DNA of 32,701 nucleotides from Amycolatopsis tucumanensis (lineage in GTDB: Bacteria > Actinomycetota > Actinomycetes > Mycobacteriales > Pseudonocardiaceae), in contig NZ_JAKGSD010000077.1 of NCBI RefSeq assembly GCF_021654135.1, forward strand, positions 1 to 32,701. The letters are read 5' to 3'. Made by a program: the position numbers and the translations under genes. Positions 23,187 through 31,440 of the stretch are shown here, piece after piece. The first letter of the stretch is position 1. Each line of letters starts with the position of its first letter. The notes beneath the pieces are model-generated. The model searched no databases and was not told where the DNA came from. It was given only the letters and a program-made list of their open reading frames with translations.

Positions 23187-24188
23187 ATGACCATCCCGAC
23201 GGACCCGGAAACCGGCGAGTTCAAGCGGGCGCCGAACCGCTTCACGGCGCGGATCACGGCCGACGGCGCGGACGGCTGGCCCGCCGAGGCGGGCCGGTAC
23301 CGGCTCGTCGTCAGCCGCGCGTGCCCGTGGGCCAGCCGCGCGCTGATCGTGCGCAGGCTGATGGGGCTGGAGGAAGCGCTGTCAGTCGCGATCGCCGACC
23401 CGATCCAGGACGAGCGGAGCTGGCGGTTCACCCTCGACCCCGGCGGCCGCGATCCCGTGCTGGGCATCGAGTTCCTCGGCGAGGCCTACCGTGCCGCCGA
23501 CCCGGACTACGACGGCGGCATCAGCGTGCCCGCGATCGTCGACATCCCCAGCGGCAAGCTGGTCACCAACGACTACCCGCAGATCACCCTCGACCTGGAC
23601 ACGCAGTGGGGCGCCCACTACCGCGACGGCGCGCCGGACCTGTACCCCGAGGCGTTGCGCGACGAGATCGACGAGATCAACCGGGCGGTGCACCGCGACG
23701 TCAACGCCGGCGTGTACGAAGCGGGGTTCGCGACGAAGCAGTCCGCTTACGACGACGCGTACCGGCGGCTGTTCGCGCGGCTCGACGAGCTGTCCGAGCG
23801 CTTGGCGGGCCAGCGGTACCTGGTCGGGGACACGATCACCGAGGCCGACATCCGGCTGTTCACCACGCTCGTCCGCTTCGACGCGGTCTACCACGGGCAC
23901 TTCAAGTGCAACCGGAACAAGCTGACCGAGATGCCGGTGCTGTGGGCGTACGCGCGGGATCTGTTCCAGACGCCCGGTTTCGGCGACACCGTGGACTTCG
24001 ACCACATCAAGCGGCACTACTACCAGGTGCACGAGCAGGTCAACCCGACGCGGATCGTGCCGAATGGTCCGGACCTTTCCGGGTGGGCGCAGCCGCACGG
24101 GCGCGCCGACCTGGGCGGACGGCCCTTCGGCGACGGCACCCCGCCCGGGCCGCCGCCCCCGGACGAGGTCGTGCCCCCGCAGTGGTGA
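23187..24188 (+). CDS. Glutathionyl-hydroquinone reductase-like (Xi-class GST) protein
   Basis: 333 residues. The thioredoxin-fold half carries the active cysteine in SRACPWASRALIVRRL (Cys46), then SVPAIVDIPSGKLVTNDYPQI. The all-helical GST C-terminal half has VYEAGFATKQSAYDDAY, LAGQRYLVGDTITEADIRLFTTLVRFDAVYHGHFKCN, typical of the YqjG/PcpF/ECM4 group, and a Pro-rich tail. These enzymes remove a thiol adduct from hydroquinones. Actinobacteria generally use mycothiol, so that is the likely cosubstrate here (inference). The ATG is preceded by a GAGGGA too close to act as Shine-Dalgarno, and by a TAnnnT box at leaderless distance. Confidence 0.88.
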   Translation: MTIPTDPETGEFKRAPNRFTARITADGADGWPAEAGRYRLVVSRACPWASRALIVRRLMGLEEALSVAIADPIQDERSWRFTLDPGGRDPVLGIEFLGEAYRAADPDYDGGISVPAIVDIPSGKLVTNDYPQITLDLDTQWGAHYRDGAPDLYPEALRDEIDEINRAVHRDVNAGVYEAGFATKQSAYDDAYRRLFARLDELSERLAGQRYLVGDTITEADIRLFTTLVRFDAVYHGHFKCNRNKLTEMPVLWAYARDLFQTPGFGDTVDFDHIKRHYYQVHEQVNPTRIVPNGPDLSGWAQPHGRADLGGRPFGDGTPPGPPPPDEVVPPQW

Positions 24189-24198
24189 CGGGGTGCCA

Positions 24199-24204
24199 TA
24201 CTCT
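24199..24204 (+). promoter_or_regulatory. -10 box of a leaderless gene
   Basis: TACTCT followed by 6 nt and the GTG at 24211. No Shine-Dalgarno precedes that GTG. Confidence 0.5.
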
Positions 24205-24210
24205 GACGGC

Positions 24211-25854
24211 GTGACGAAGACCGGCGCCCAGCACCTCGTGGACGCGCTGCTCGAGCTCGGGGCTGAGGTCGCTTTCGGCCTCCCGGGCGTGCACAACCTG
24301 CCGATCTGGGAAGCGCTCGCGGACAGCCCGCTCCGGCTGATCGGCGTCCGGCACGAACAGACCGCCGGGTACGCAGCGGACGGGTACGCGCGGGCGACCG
24401 GCAAACTCGGCGTCGCGATCGTGACGACCGGACCGGGCGCGGCGAACACGATCGCCGCGGTCGGGGAGGCGATGGCGTCCGGCTCGCCGGTGCTGGTGAT
24501 CGCCACCGACATCCCGGCGGGACTGCGGCGGCCGGGCATGGTGCGCGGTGTCCTGCACGAGACCAGCGACCAGGCCGCGTTGTTCGCGCCGGTGACGAAG
24601 GCGGCGTTCACCGTCGAGACGCCCGAGGACCTGGCGCCCACGGTCCTGCGCGCCGCCCGGCTGGCGTTGCGGCCGCAGAGCGGTCCGGTGTACGTCGGTG
24701 TTCCCACGGATTTCCTGCGGCACAACGGTTTCCGCGGCCCGGACCCGGAGCCGACCGAGGCGTTCCCGGCGCTGGCCGTGTCGGATCTCGACGCGGCGCG
24801 GCGCATGCTGGCGATGGCGTCGCGGCCGCTGATCTGGGCGGGCGGCGGCGCGGCCAGGGCCGGTGCGGGAGAGGTGATCGGGCAGCTGGCGGAGAAGCTG
24901 GCCGCACCGGTGATCACGACGTTCGCCGCGCGTGGCCTGCTGCCGCCCGCGCACCCGTGTGCCGCGCCGAACCCCGTGCACGCGCCGGAGGTGGGCGCGC
25001 TGTGGGACGAGGCCGACGTGGTGCTCGGCATCGGCACCGACTTCGACGGCCTGATGACGCAGAACTGGCTCATGCCCAAGCCGCCGAAGCTCATCGTGAT
25101 CAACGTCGATCCCAAGGACGCGGCCAAGAACTACCCGCCCGACATCACCCTGGCCGGCGACGCGCGGGACGTGGTGCCCGAGCTGCTGCAGGGGTTGCCG
25201 GCCCGGCCCGGGCTTGCCGAGCTGACCGAGCGGCTGCAGCGGATCTCCGAGCAGGTGCGCCGCCGCATCCGCAGCGAGGAGCCGCAGGCCGCGGATTTCC
25301 TGCGCACGCTGGAAGAGACGCTGCCCGAGCGCGCGATGCTGGTGGCGGACATGTGCATCGCCGGTTACTGGGCGGGCGGCTTCCACCGCGTGCGCGCGCC
25401 GCACCGGTTCGCGTACCCGATGGGCTGGGGCACGCTCGGGTTCGGGTTCCCGGCCGCGCTGGGCGCGGCGGCCACCGGCGCGGGCCGGGTGGTGTGCGTC
25501 AGCGGCGACGGCGGTTTCCTGTACGGGTGCGGCGATCTGGCGACACTGGCGCAGGAGTCGCTGCCGGTGACGGTGATCATCGTCGACGACGGCGGGTACG
25601 GCATGCTCCGGTTCGACCAGGACCGGGAGGGCTTGCCGCACCGCGGGGTCAACCTGCACACGCCGGATTTCGTCGGACTGGCGCGGTCTTTCGGCGTGGA
25701 CGCCGGGCGGGTGGAGGGTTTCGGCCGTGCTTTCCGGCGGCTGCTCGGCGAGTTCGTGCGCAGCGACGAGCCGAACGTCCTGGTGGTGCGTGCGTCGTTG
25801 AAGCCTCCCGTGAACACTTCGCCCCGGTGGTACCGGGCCATGCGGTCGCGTTGA
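24211..25854 (+). CDS. Thiamine-diphosphate-binding acetolactate synthase-like protein
   Basis: 547 residues from GTG 24211, which has no Shine-Dalgarno and sits 6 nt after a TAnnnT box; the longer frame reaches into the GST gene and is rejected. PYR domain with activating Glu49 (VRHEQTAGYAADGYAR) and TTGPGAANTIAAVGEA; central domain with IWAGGGAARAGAG; PP domain with VSGDGGFLYGCGDLAT and DDGGYGMLRF, where the usual NN of the metal site is DD. The set resembles catabolic acetolactate synthase, 5-guanidino-2-oxopentanoate decarboxylase and related TPP enzymes. No regulatory subunit nearby. It ends 1 nt from the convergent remnant. Substrate unknown. Confidence 0.87.
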   Translation: MTKTGAQHLVDALLELGAEVAFGLPGVHNLPIWEALADSPLRLIGVRHEQTAGYAADGYARATGKLGVAIVTTGPGAANTIAAVGEAMASGSPVLVIATDIPAGLRRPGMVRGVLHETSDQAALFAPVTKAAFTVETPEDLAPTVLRAARLALRPQSGPVYVGVPTDFLRHNGFRGPDPEPTEAFPALAVSDLDAARRMLAMASRPLIWAGGGAARAGAGEVIGQLAEKLAAPVITTFAARGLLPPAHPCAAPNPVHAPEVGALWDEADVVLGIGTDFDGLMTQNWLMPKPPKLIVINVDPKDAAKNYPPDITLAGDARDVVPELLQGLPARPGLAELTERLQRISEQVRRRIRSEEPQAADFLRTLEETLPERAMLVADMCIAGYWAGGFHRVRAPHRFAYPMGWGTLGFGFPAALGAAATGAGRVVCVSGDGGFLYGCGDLATLAQESLPVTVIIVDDGGYGMLRFDQDREGLPHRGVNLHTPDFVGLARSFGVDAGRVEGFGRAFRRLLGEFVRSDEPNVLVVRASLKPPVNTSPRWYRAMRSR

Positions 25855-25855
25855 G

Positions 25856-26275
25856 TCAAGCCGGATCCGGCAGGTTCGCCGCCGCGAGCTTGACCGGGTC
25901 GGTCACGACCGCGATGTCCACGATCCGCCCGTCGGCGACGGTGAACGCGATGATCGAGAGCGGTGCGTCATCTTCGCTCCAGGCGACGAAGCCGGGGCGG
26001 CCGTTGACGAGCACCGCTCGTCCGTGCGCGGCCGCGGACAACCGCGCGCCGGCGGCGACCCGGCGCGCCACCCGGGTCGACCGGTTGTCCGGCGGCCGCG
26101 GGGTGCGACCACAGGATGATCTTGACCGGCTGCCGGGCACGCCCACGGTGAGGAAGCGCCCGTCCGGGCGCGGGTAGTCGACGCCCCGATCCAGGCCCAG
26201 TTTCTCCGTGTAGAACTTCAGCGCGCGGTCCTGGTCGGTCATGTAGACCGTCGCGTACATGATGTTCGTCAGCAC
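25856..26275 (-). pseudogene. Chimeric remnant: frameshifted VOC (glyoxalase-like) N-terminus joined to an ECF sigma factor C-terminal tail
   Basis: The frame from GTG 26275 (GGAG upstream) begins LTNIMYATVYMTDQDRALKF and continues to DGRFLTVGVPG, the first half of a VOC metalloenzyme. Then the frame turns into a low-complexity Arg/Ser/Pro stretch, while the next frame reads QPVKIILWSHPAAAGQPV from about 26129 to 26076, which continues the VOC protein; this is a frameshift. From about residue 75 the original frame reads GRAVLVNGRPGFVAW, then PLSIIAFTVADGRIVDIAVVTDPVKLAAANL. That matches the SnoaL-like C-terminal tail of SigJ/ECF41-type sigma factors, not VOC. Sigma regions 2 and 4 are absent. 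I read it as two gene fragments fused by deletion plus a frameshift. Pipelines may still call it a VOC or sigma protein. Confidence 0.65.
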
Positions 26276-26431
26276 CCTGTTCTCCACCTCGTCCTCGTCC
26301 GACGACCTCGGTTTCGGGTCGGCACCGGTATGACGGGTGGCGACTGGAAGAGGTAACAGGCGCAAGGAACAGGCAGCGCGCCGCCGGCCGCCGCGGCTGG
26401 GGAGGCGCGGGCGGCGGGCGCGGGCAGTCGC

Positions 26432-26552
26432 GGGCGGGCCAGTGCTGTAGGTGGTGCGTCGAGTCGCCTGCGGTCGGTGCCTCCCGGTGGCAGCAACCGG
26501 CGGGCCAGTGCCGCGGGCGGCCTGCGGTCGGTGCGTGCCGGTGGCAGCAGCC
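26432..26552. repeat. Imperfect direct repeat in non-coding gap 26276-26588
   Basis: Two adjacent units, about 26432-26498 and 26499-26552, share GCGGGCCAGTG, CCTGCGGTCGGTGC and CCGGTGGCAGCA blocks, with an internal deletion of about 12 bp in the second. The rest of the 313-bp gap is GC-rich simple sequence without a gene. Confidence 0.55.
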
Positions 26553-26588
26553 GCGCTGGATCTGGCGTGGGTTCGTCGGCCGCTGGGG

Positions 26589-27563
26589 TCAGTCGTTCCG
26601 GACCACCACCTTTCCGGTGGCCTGGTTGGTCTCCATGTAGGTGTGGGCCTCGACGATCTGCTCCAGCCGGAACACCCGGTCGAGGTTCGGTTGGTACGCG
26701 CCGCTCGCCACGCCGTCGACGATCGCCTGCAGCGCGCCGCCGCCGGCTGTGCCCCGGATGTCGTTGCTCTGGAAGGCCGTCAGCTTCGTGCCGGACGGAA
26801 TCGCCGCCACCGGTTGGAAGTCCGGGATCGCCCACTTGCCGCTCAGCATGCCCGTCACGCACACCGTGCCGCCGCGCTTGACCAGCCGCAGCGAGTCCGG
26901 CACCGTTGGCGCTCCGACCAGGTCCAGCACGAAGTCCGGGCCGTCCGGGCACAACGCGCGGACGTCGGCGCCGATGTCCCCGTCGTCCACCACCACGACG
27001 TGCGACGCGCCCGCCTTCTCCAGCGCCGCCACCTTGTCCCGGTTCCGAGTCGTCGCGATTGTCACCAGCCCCCGTTCCCGCGCCAGCGACAGCATCGCCA
27101 TCCCCACCGACGACGTCCCGCCGCGGATCAGCAGGCTCTGCCCTGGCGACACCGGCCCGAACGCCTCCAGCGACCCCCACGCGGTCAAGTACGTCTCGGG
27201 CAGCGCGGCGAAGACCTCCCACGGCAGATCGGTCTCCACCGGGATCAGCAGATCGTCCGGCAGCAGCGCGTACTCCGCGTACCCGCCGTCGAACTCCCGG
27301 CCCATCTCGCCCATCACCGCGGCCACCTTGGTGCCCGGCGCGAGCCGTGCGGACACCGCGACCACGCCGACGCACTCGATGCCCAGCACCCGGGGGAACC
27401 GCACGTTCGGCGAATGCCCCTGCCGGGTCATCAGCTCCGACCGGTTCAGCCCGAACCCCTCGACCCGCACCAGGGTCCAGCCGTCCCGCACCTCGGGCAC
27501 CGGAACTTCCCGCACCCGCAACACTTCCGGCCCGCCCGGGCCGTCCACCACAACCGCTCGCAT
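26589..27563 (-). CDS. Zinc-less MDR alcohol dehydrogenase / NADPH:quinone oxidoreductase-like
   Basis: 324 residues from ATG 27563 with AAGGGGG upstream; a -10-like TAGTGT lies at 27589-27594. Medium-chain dehydrogenase fold: GroES-like N-terminal half (GFGLNRSELMTRQGHSP, PRVLGIECVGVV) without the zinc-binding Cys cluster, then a Rossmann half with SLLIRGGTSSVGMAMLSLA for NADP(H) and DFVLDLVGAPTVPDSLRLVKRGGTV. Such enzymes reduce quinones or enones in the cytoplasm. Apparently monocistronic. Substrate not predictable. Confidence 0.87.
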   Translation of the reverse strand: MRAVVVDGPGGPEVLRVREVPVPEVRDGWTLVRVEGFGLNRSELMTRQGHSPNVRFPRVLGIECVGVVAVSARLAPGTKVAAVMGEMGREFDGGYAEYALLPDDLLIPVETDLPWEVFAALPETYLTAWGSLEAFGPVSPGQSLLIRGGTSSVGMAMLSLARERGLVTIATTRNRDKVAALEKAGASHVVVVDDGDIGADVRALCPDGPDFVLDLVGAPTVPDSLRLVKRGGTVCVTGMLSGKWAIPDFQPVAAIPSGTKLTAFQSNDIRGTAGGGALQAIVDGVASGAYQPNLDRVFRLEQIVEAHTYMETNQATGKVVVRND

Positions 27564-27795
27564 CTCCGCCCCCTTCCGGACACCGCGAACACTAGCGAGG
27601 GGGTACGACAATTCCGGGGGCGTCAGCGGCGGACTGTCACCCGGTTGGGTTCGCCGGGTGGGTTCGCCGTGTGGAACGGGATGAGCAATGGGGTGAGTGG
27701 TTCACAGTCTTCGCCGGGGGCGGTTTTGCGGTCGCGTAAGGGCGGCGGCGCGACTGGGCCAGGAGCCGGGTCAGGCGCGCAGCCGCCCGGGAACC

Positions 27796-28413
27796 TCAGT
27801 CTTCGCCGCGTGAGACTTGTGCCGGGATCGGGCGGTCGCGCAGGGCGGCGGCCACCGCGTAGAGGTTCTTCGCCATCAGGCCCGCCACCTGGTGCACGTA
27901 CTGGTGCCCGTGGTCGGTGTCGCTGTAGCTCGGGCCCGGTCCGGGGCCCATGTTCCAGTACACCCAGGCCTGCCCGGGGATGGTGAAGCCGATGTCGCCG
28001 AGCGCGCCGTTGATCTCGCTGATCACGTGGTGCGCGCCGTCCTCGTTGCCGGTCACGACCACGCCCGCGACGCGGTTGTATGCAACCGGTGTACCGTCGT
28101 CGCCCGTCTCGGACAGCATCGCGTCCATGCGTTCGATCGCCCGCTGCGCTACCGACGAGGGGTGCCCGACCCACGTGGGTGACGCCATGATGAGGATCTC
28201 CGAGTTCAGGATCTCCTCGCGGATTCCGGGCCACTCGTCGCCGTCGCCCATGTCGCTGCTGACACCCGGCTTGATGTCGTGGTCGACCAGCCGGATGGTC
28301 CGCACGTCGGCGCCGAGCTCGCGCAGGCCTGCCGCCACGACCTCGGCCAGCGCGTCGGTGTTCGACGGCTCCGGCGAGGGCTTCAACGTGCAGTTCAGGA
28401 TGGTCGCGCGCAT
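27796..28413 (-). CDS. Flavodoxin-fold NAD(P)H-dependent oxidoreductase
   Basis: 205 residues from ATG 28413 (GGGAAG upstream); the frame further upstream has random composition. NCTLKPSPEPSNT is the FMN phosphate loop region, ILIMASPTWVGHPSSVAQRAIERMDAM the second flavin-contact segment, and NRVAGVVVTGNEDGAHHVISEINGALGDIGFTIP the third. The family binds FMN and reduces quinones, azo compounds or flavins with NAD(P)H. Divergent from the DUF2795 gene, with 104 nt between. Near it lies a QOR-like gene, but they are separated by 232 nt with no sign of a shared transcript. Confidence 0.88.
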   Translation of the reverse strand: MRATILNCTLKPSPEPSNTDALAEVVAAGLRELGADVRTIRLVDHDIKPGVSSDMGDGDEWPGIREEILNSEILIMASPTWVGHPSSVAQRAIERMDAMLSETGDDGTPVAYNRVAGVVVTGNEDGAHHVISEINGALGDIGFTIPGQAWVYWNMGPGPGPSYSDTDHGHQYVHQVAGLMAKNLYAVAAALRDRPIPAQVSRGED

Positions 28414-28517
28414 GGTGACGGGCTTCCCGTCGGGTCGATCCCCGAAACAGGGCGAGTGACGGCCCGATCGGTGGGTAGCCCCCGGGGCGACCGAGAGACA
28501 ACAGGAAGGAGCAGGAC

Positions 28518-28709
28518 ATGGCTGCCCCGAACCCGATCCAGATGCAGAAGTTCCTGTCCGGCGTCGACTACCCGTGCACGCGGGACAAGCTGGTCGACCA
28601 CGCGCAGAGCCAGGGCGCGCCGGACGACGTGCTGGACCACCTCCGCAAGCTGCCGGACCGCGAGTACGACGGCCCGAACGCGGTGAGCGCCGAATTCTCG
28701 CGCTCCTGA
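28518..28709 (+). CDS. DUF2795 domain small protein
   Basis: 63 residues, ATG with AGGAAGGAG 6 nt upstream. QMQKFLSGVDYPCTRDKLVDHAQSQGAPDDVLDHLRKLPDREYDGPNAVSAEF is represented by its blocks FLSGVDYPCTRDKLV and VLDHLRKLPDREYDGPNAVS, the usual DUF2795 signature (a short helical domain, function not established). Highly charged and cytoplasmic. Its transcript ends at the hairpin at 28723-28752. Confidence 0.88.
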   Translation: MAAPNPIQMQKFLSGVDYPCTRDKLVDHAQSQGAPDDVLDHLRKLPDREYDGPNAVSAEFSRS

Positions 28710-28722
28710 CCCGAGACCGACG

Positions 28723-28752
28723 CGCGGCGCCGTGAATAGGCACGGCGCCGCG
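28723..28752. terminator. Bidirectional hairpin terminator
   Basis: Perfect 12-bp stem CGCGGCGCCGTG / CACGGCGCCGCG with a 6-nt loop, between the convergent DUF2795 and epoxide-hydrolase-like genes. Confidence 0.7.
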
Positions 28753-28758
28753 GTGGTG

Positions 28759-29586
28759 TCAGAACGCGTTCAGGTGCTCCAGGATCATCGCCGTCAGCAC
28801 CTCCGGAACCTCCTCCGGGATCCAGTGTGTGACGTCCTCCAGCATCTGGAACGTGTACGGCCCGGTCACCCAGTTCTCGGTGTCCAGCGCCGCCGTCGAG
28901 CCGAGGGCGACGTCCTCCGTGCTCCACACGTACAGCGTCGGCACCGACACCTTGTCGATGGTCGCCCGCGGGCGGTTGGCCCGGTACCAGTTGAGCGCCG
29001 CGGTCAGCGCGCCCGGCTCGGACAGCCGCCGGATGTACTCGTCGACCCGGCTCTGGGGCACCTTCCACTCGAACATGCGCCGCAGGGCCTCGGCGTTGTT
29101 CGCGAGCATCTGCCGTTCCGTGGAACTGGACCGCCAGTCACGCATGTACTGCGACCGCATCTGCTGGTCCTCGTCCGTGCGCACGGCCTGGCCCAGCGCG
29201 CCGGGGTGCGGCGTCGACACCGCCGTCAGGGTCCGCAGCCGCTCCGGGTGCTCCGACGCCGTCCACCACGCGACGGCGCCGCCCCAGTCGTGCCCCACCA
29301 GGTCGAACCGCGACCACTCCAGTGCGTCGGCGATCGCCAGCACGTCCCCGACCAGCTCGTCCATGCCGTAGGAGGCCGCCTGCTCCGGCCGCACCCCCGG
29401 CGAGTAGCCGCGCTGGTCCGGCGCCACCGCGCGGAACCCCCGGTCGCCCAGCACCGCGACCTGGTACTCCCAGGAGATCGCCGCCTCCGGGAAGCCATGC
29501 AGCAGCAGCACGGGCCTGCCGCCGGCGGGCCCGGCCGCGATCGCGTCGAACGTGCCGGCCGCGGTCGGGATGCTCAGGTAATCCAT
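28759..29586 (-). CDS. Alpha/beta hydrolase, epoxide hydrolase-like
   Basis: 275 residues from ATG 29586 (GTG 29589 and GTG 29613 are in-frame alternatives; the Shine-Dalgarno is weak). Oxyanion motif HGFPEAAISWEYQ, nucleophile Asp100 in GHDWGGAVAWW, acid at about Asp225 in WSTEDVA, and His254 in DVTHWIPEE. An Asp nucleophile in HDWG together with lid tyrosines (SQYMRDWR, LNWYRAN) points to an epoxide hydrolase; haloalkane dehalogenase is the main alternative. It is the third gene behind the flavin reductase and styrene-monooxygenase-like flavoprotein, which would make epoxides. Hydrolysis of that epoxide to a diol fits well (inference). Cytoplasmic. Confidence 0.87.
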   Translation of the reverse strand: MDYLSIPTAAGTFDAIAAGPAGGRPVLLLHGFPEAAISWEYQVAVLGDRGFRAVAPDQRGYSPGVRPEQAASYGMDELVGDVLAIADALEWSRFDLVGHDWGGAVAWWTASEHPERLRTLTAVSTPHPGALGQAVRTDEDQQMRSQYMRDWRSSSTERQMLANNAEALRRMFEWKVPQSRVDEYIRRLSEPGALTAALNWYRANRPRATIDKVSVPTLYVWSTEDVALGSTAALDTENWVTGPYTFQMLEDVTHWIPEEVPEVLTAMILEHLNAF

Positions 29587-29620
29587 CACGCCCGGAACCT
29601 TACGGCCTGCCACCGACAGT

Positions 29621-30850
29621 TCAGTCCGCCATCCCGTGCCCGGCCAGGAACTTCCGCACCCGTTCGGGCGACGCGAGGATGTCCCACTGGCGGTCCGGGT
29701 GGCTGAAGTTGTCGGTGAAGGTGTCCGCCACCGCCTGGTTCGCCGACATCGCGCCGAGCAGCTGCAGCAGGTGCGGGGCGGGCGGCACGCGGACCATCAG
29801 GTTGGTCCAGTCCGCCGTCGCGTGCACGACGTTCTCCCGCCGCAGCGCCACTTTCCGGCAGAACCGCTCGTCGAAGTTCTGGTCCTCCAGGATGGTCCGG
29901 CCCAGCTCCCACGCCGAGTACGACGCGCAGTTCGCGCCCTGGCCGACCACCGGGTCCACCACGGCGTGCGCGTCGCCGAGCGCCACGACGTACTTGCCGT
30001 TGGGCAGCCGCGTGTAGTCCTCCCGCACCGACGGCAGGACCCCGCCCTGCAGCAGGTCCTGCGGCCCGGTGAGCCGGAACTTCGCCGGATCGATCCGCTC
30101 GAACGTCCGCGGGTGGTGCTGCCGCGTCTTCTCCAGCACCAGTTTCTCGAAGGCGGCCGGGTCGTCGTCGTAGCGCGCCTCGGCCAGCACCTCGGTGTCA
30201 CCGCCGGGGATGTTCTCGAACAGCAGCGCGGTGACGTGACCGGCGAAGGAGAAGATCGGGATCTCCAGCAGCTCGCCGTTGCCGGGCGAGATGCTCATCG
30301 TGACGCCACGCGGTTCGGAGTGCGCGATGCCCTCGTAGAGCCCGACGCACAGCTTGCGCTGCGGGCTGTCGTAGGGCGATTTGTCCGCCCGGCGCGGGAA
30401 CATCGCGCTCAGGCTGCCCCGCCCGGAAGCCACGACGACCAGGTCGTGGCGGTCGGACAGCTCCGCCACGTCCGCCGGCCCGACGGGTCGCACCTGGAAG
30501 TCGCCGCCGCGGTCGGTGAAGTCCGCCAGGATCCGCGGCAGGTAGATGCGGTAGTCCAGCGCGCGGGACGGCGCGGTGAAGAAACCGGGGAACGACAACG
30601 GGTCCGGCAGTCCGATGTAGTGGTGGTGGCCGAAGTAGAAGTACTCCTCGGCGTCCCAGTGGTCGATGCCGAGCAACCGCTCGCGCGCGACCGTCGTGTG
30701 GTGGTGCGCGACGCTGTTCGGCAGGCGGCCGCCCGCCAGTTGCTCCGCGGTCCGGTCGCTGTAGATGGTGACCGGGACGTCGTGCTGCCGCAGTTGCAGG
30801 CCCAGGTGCAGGCCGGCGATCCCGGCGCCGACGATGCCGATTCCCGCCAT
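29621..30850 (-). CDS. Styrene/indole monooxygenase-like FAD oxygenase component (StyA type)
   Basis: 409 residues, ATG with GAGGAG 8 nt upstream. N-terminal dinucleotide motif GIVGAGIAGLHLGLQL, a central stretch FSFAGHVTALLFENIPGGD, and the second FAD contact VALGDAHAVVDPVVGQGANCASYSAWELG. The pattern and length match the StyA/SMO group of two-component epoxidases, which take free reduced FAD from a separate reductase and insert oxygen into a vinyl or indole double bond. The upstream gene, 16 nt away, is that reductase, and the downstream gene an epoxide hydrolase. True substrate unknown. The styABCD lower genes of styrene side-chain oxidation (isomerase, aldehyde dehydrogenase) are absent. 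Confidence 0.85.
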   Translation of the reverse strand: MAGIGIVGAGIAGLHLGLQLRQHDVPVTIYSDRTAEQLAGGRLPNSVAHHHTTVARERLLGIDHWDAEEYFYFGHHHYIGLPDPLSFPGFFTAPSRALDYRIYLPRILADFTDRGGDFQVRPVGPADVAELSDRHDLVVVASGRGSLSAMFPRRADKSPYDSPQRKLCVGLYEGIAHSEPRGVTMSISPGNGELLEIPIFSFAGHVTALLFENIPGGDTEVLAEARYDDDPAAFEKLVLEKTRQHHPRTFERIDPAKFRLTGPQDLLQGGVLPSVREDYTRLPNGKYVVALGDAHAVVDPVVGQGANCASYSAWELGRTILEDQNFDERFCRKVALRRENVVHATADWTNLMVRVPPAPHLLQLLGAMSANQAVADTFTDNFSHPDRQWDILASPERVRKFLAGHGMAD

Positions 30851-30866
30851 TGAGAACTCTCCTCGT

Positions 30867-31358
30867 TCAGTGCAGCGCGCGATAGGAACCGGTGAAGAAG
30901 ACCAGCGGTTCGGCGTCCGAATAGGACAGACGGGTCACGCGGCCGAGGAACAGCAGGTGGTCCCCGGCCGGGTGCACCTCGACGACGTCGCAGCCGATGT
31001 GGCTCAGCGCGCCGTCCAGGAAGGCGAACCCGTCGCGGTGGTGGAACTCCGGGCGCAGCCCGGGGACCGGCTGCCCGGCGAAGTGCCGCGAGTGGTCCTG
31101 CTGGTCGCCGGCGAGCACGCTGACCGCGTAGCGCCCGGTGCGGCGCAGCAGACCGGCCATCCGCGACCGGCGCCCGAGCGACACCAGGACCAGCGGCGGC
31201 TCCAGCGAGACCGACAGGAAGCCGTTGGCGGTCATGCCGTGCACGTGCTCGCCGTCGACCGTGGTGACCACCGTGACGCCGCTGGTGAACCGCCCCATGG
31301 TGCGGCGGAAGTGCGCCGGGTCGACGGCCGGGTGGTCATCGAGCGACGTCTCGGGCAC
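30867..31358 (-). CDS. Flavin reductase family protein (StyB/HpaC type)
   Basis: 163 residues, GTG start with GGGGAGG 7 nt upstream. FRRTMGRFTSGVTVVTT, HGMTANGFLSVSLEPPLVLVSLG, YAVSVLAGDQQDHSRHFAG and GDHLLFLGRV form the split-barrel flavin reductase fold. It reduces FAD or FMN with NAD(P)H and hands it to a partner oxygenase, here the StyA-like protein. First gene of the three-gene operon and divergent from the IclR gene, which likely controls it. Confidence 0.9.
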   Translation of the reverse strand: MPETSLDDHPAVDPAHFRRTMGRFTSGVTVVTTVDGEHVHGMTANGFLSVSLEPPLVLVSLGRRSRMAGLLRRTGRYAVSVLAGDQQDHSRHFAGQPVPGLRPEFHHRDGFAFLDGALSHIGCDVVEVHPAGDHLLFLGRVTRLSYSDAEPLVFFTGSYRALH

Positions 31359-31383
31359 GACGAAGCCTCCCCAGGCAGCTCTG

Positions 31384-31434
31384 ATATCGAGCGTTGATCG
31401 GTGTTCTGAGCTCGGTATGCGAGCAGCCTAGCGT
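31384..31434. promoter_or_regulatory. Control region of the monooxygenase operon and IclR gene
   Basis: In the 82-nt divergent gap ATATCGAGC (31384-31392) and GCTCGGTAT (31410-31418) form an inverted repeat with one mismatch, a possible IclR site. TAGCGT (31429-31434) stands 6 nt before the IclR GTG and is a good leaderless -10 box. Confidence 0.45.
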
Positions 31435-31440
31435 GTTAGA

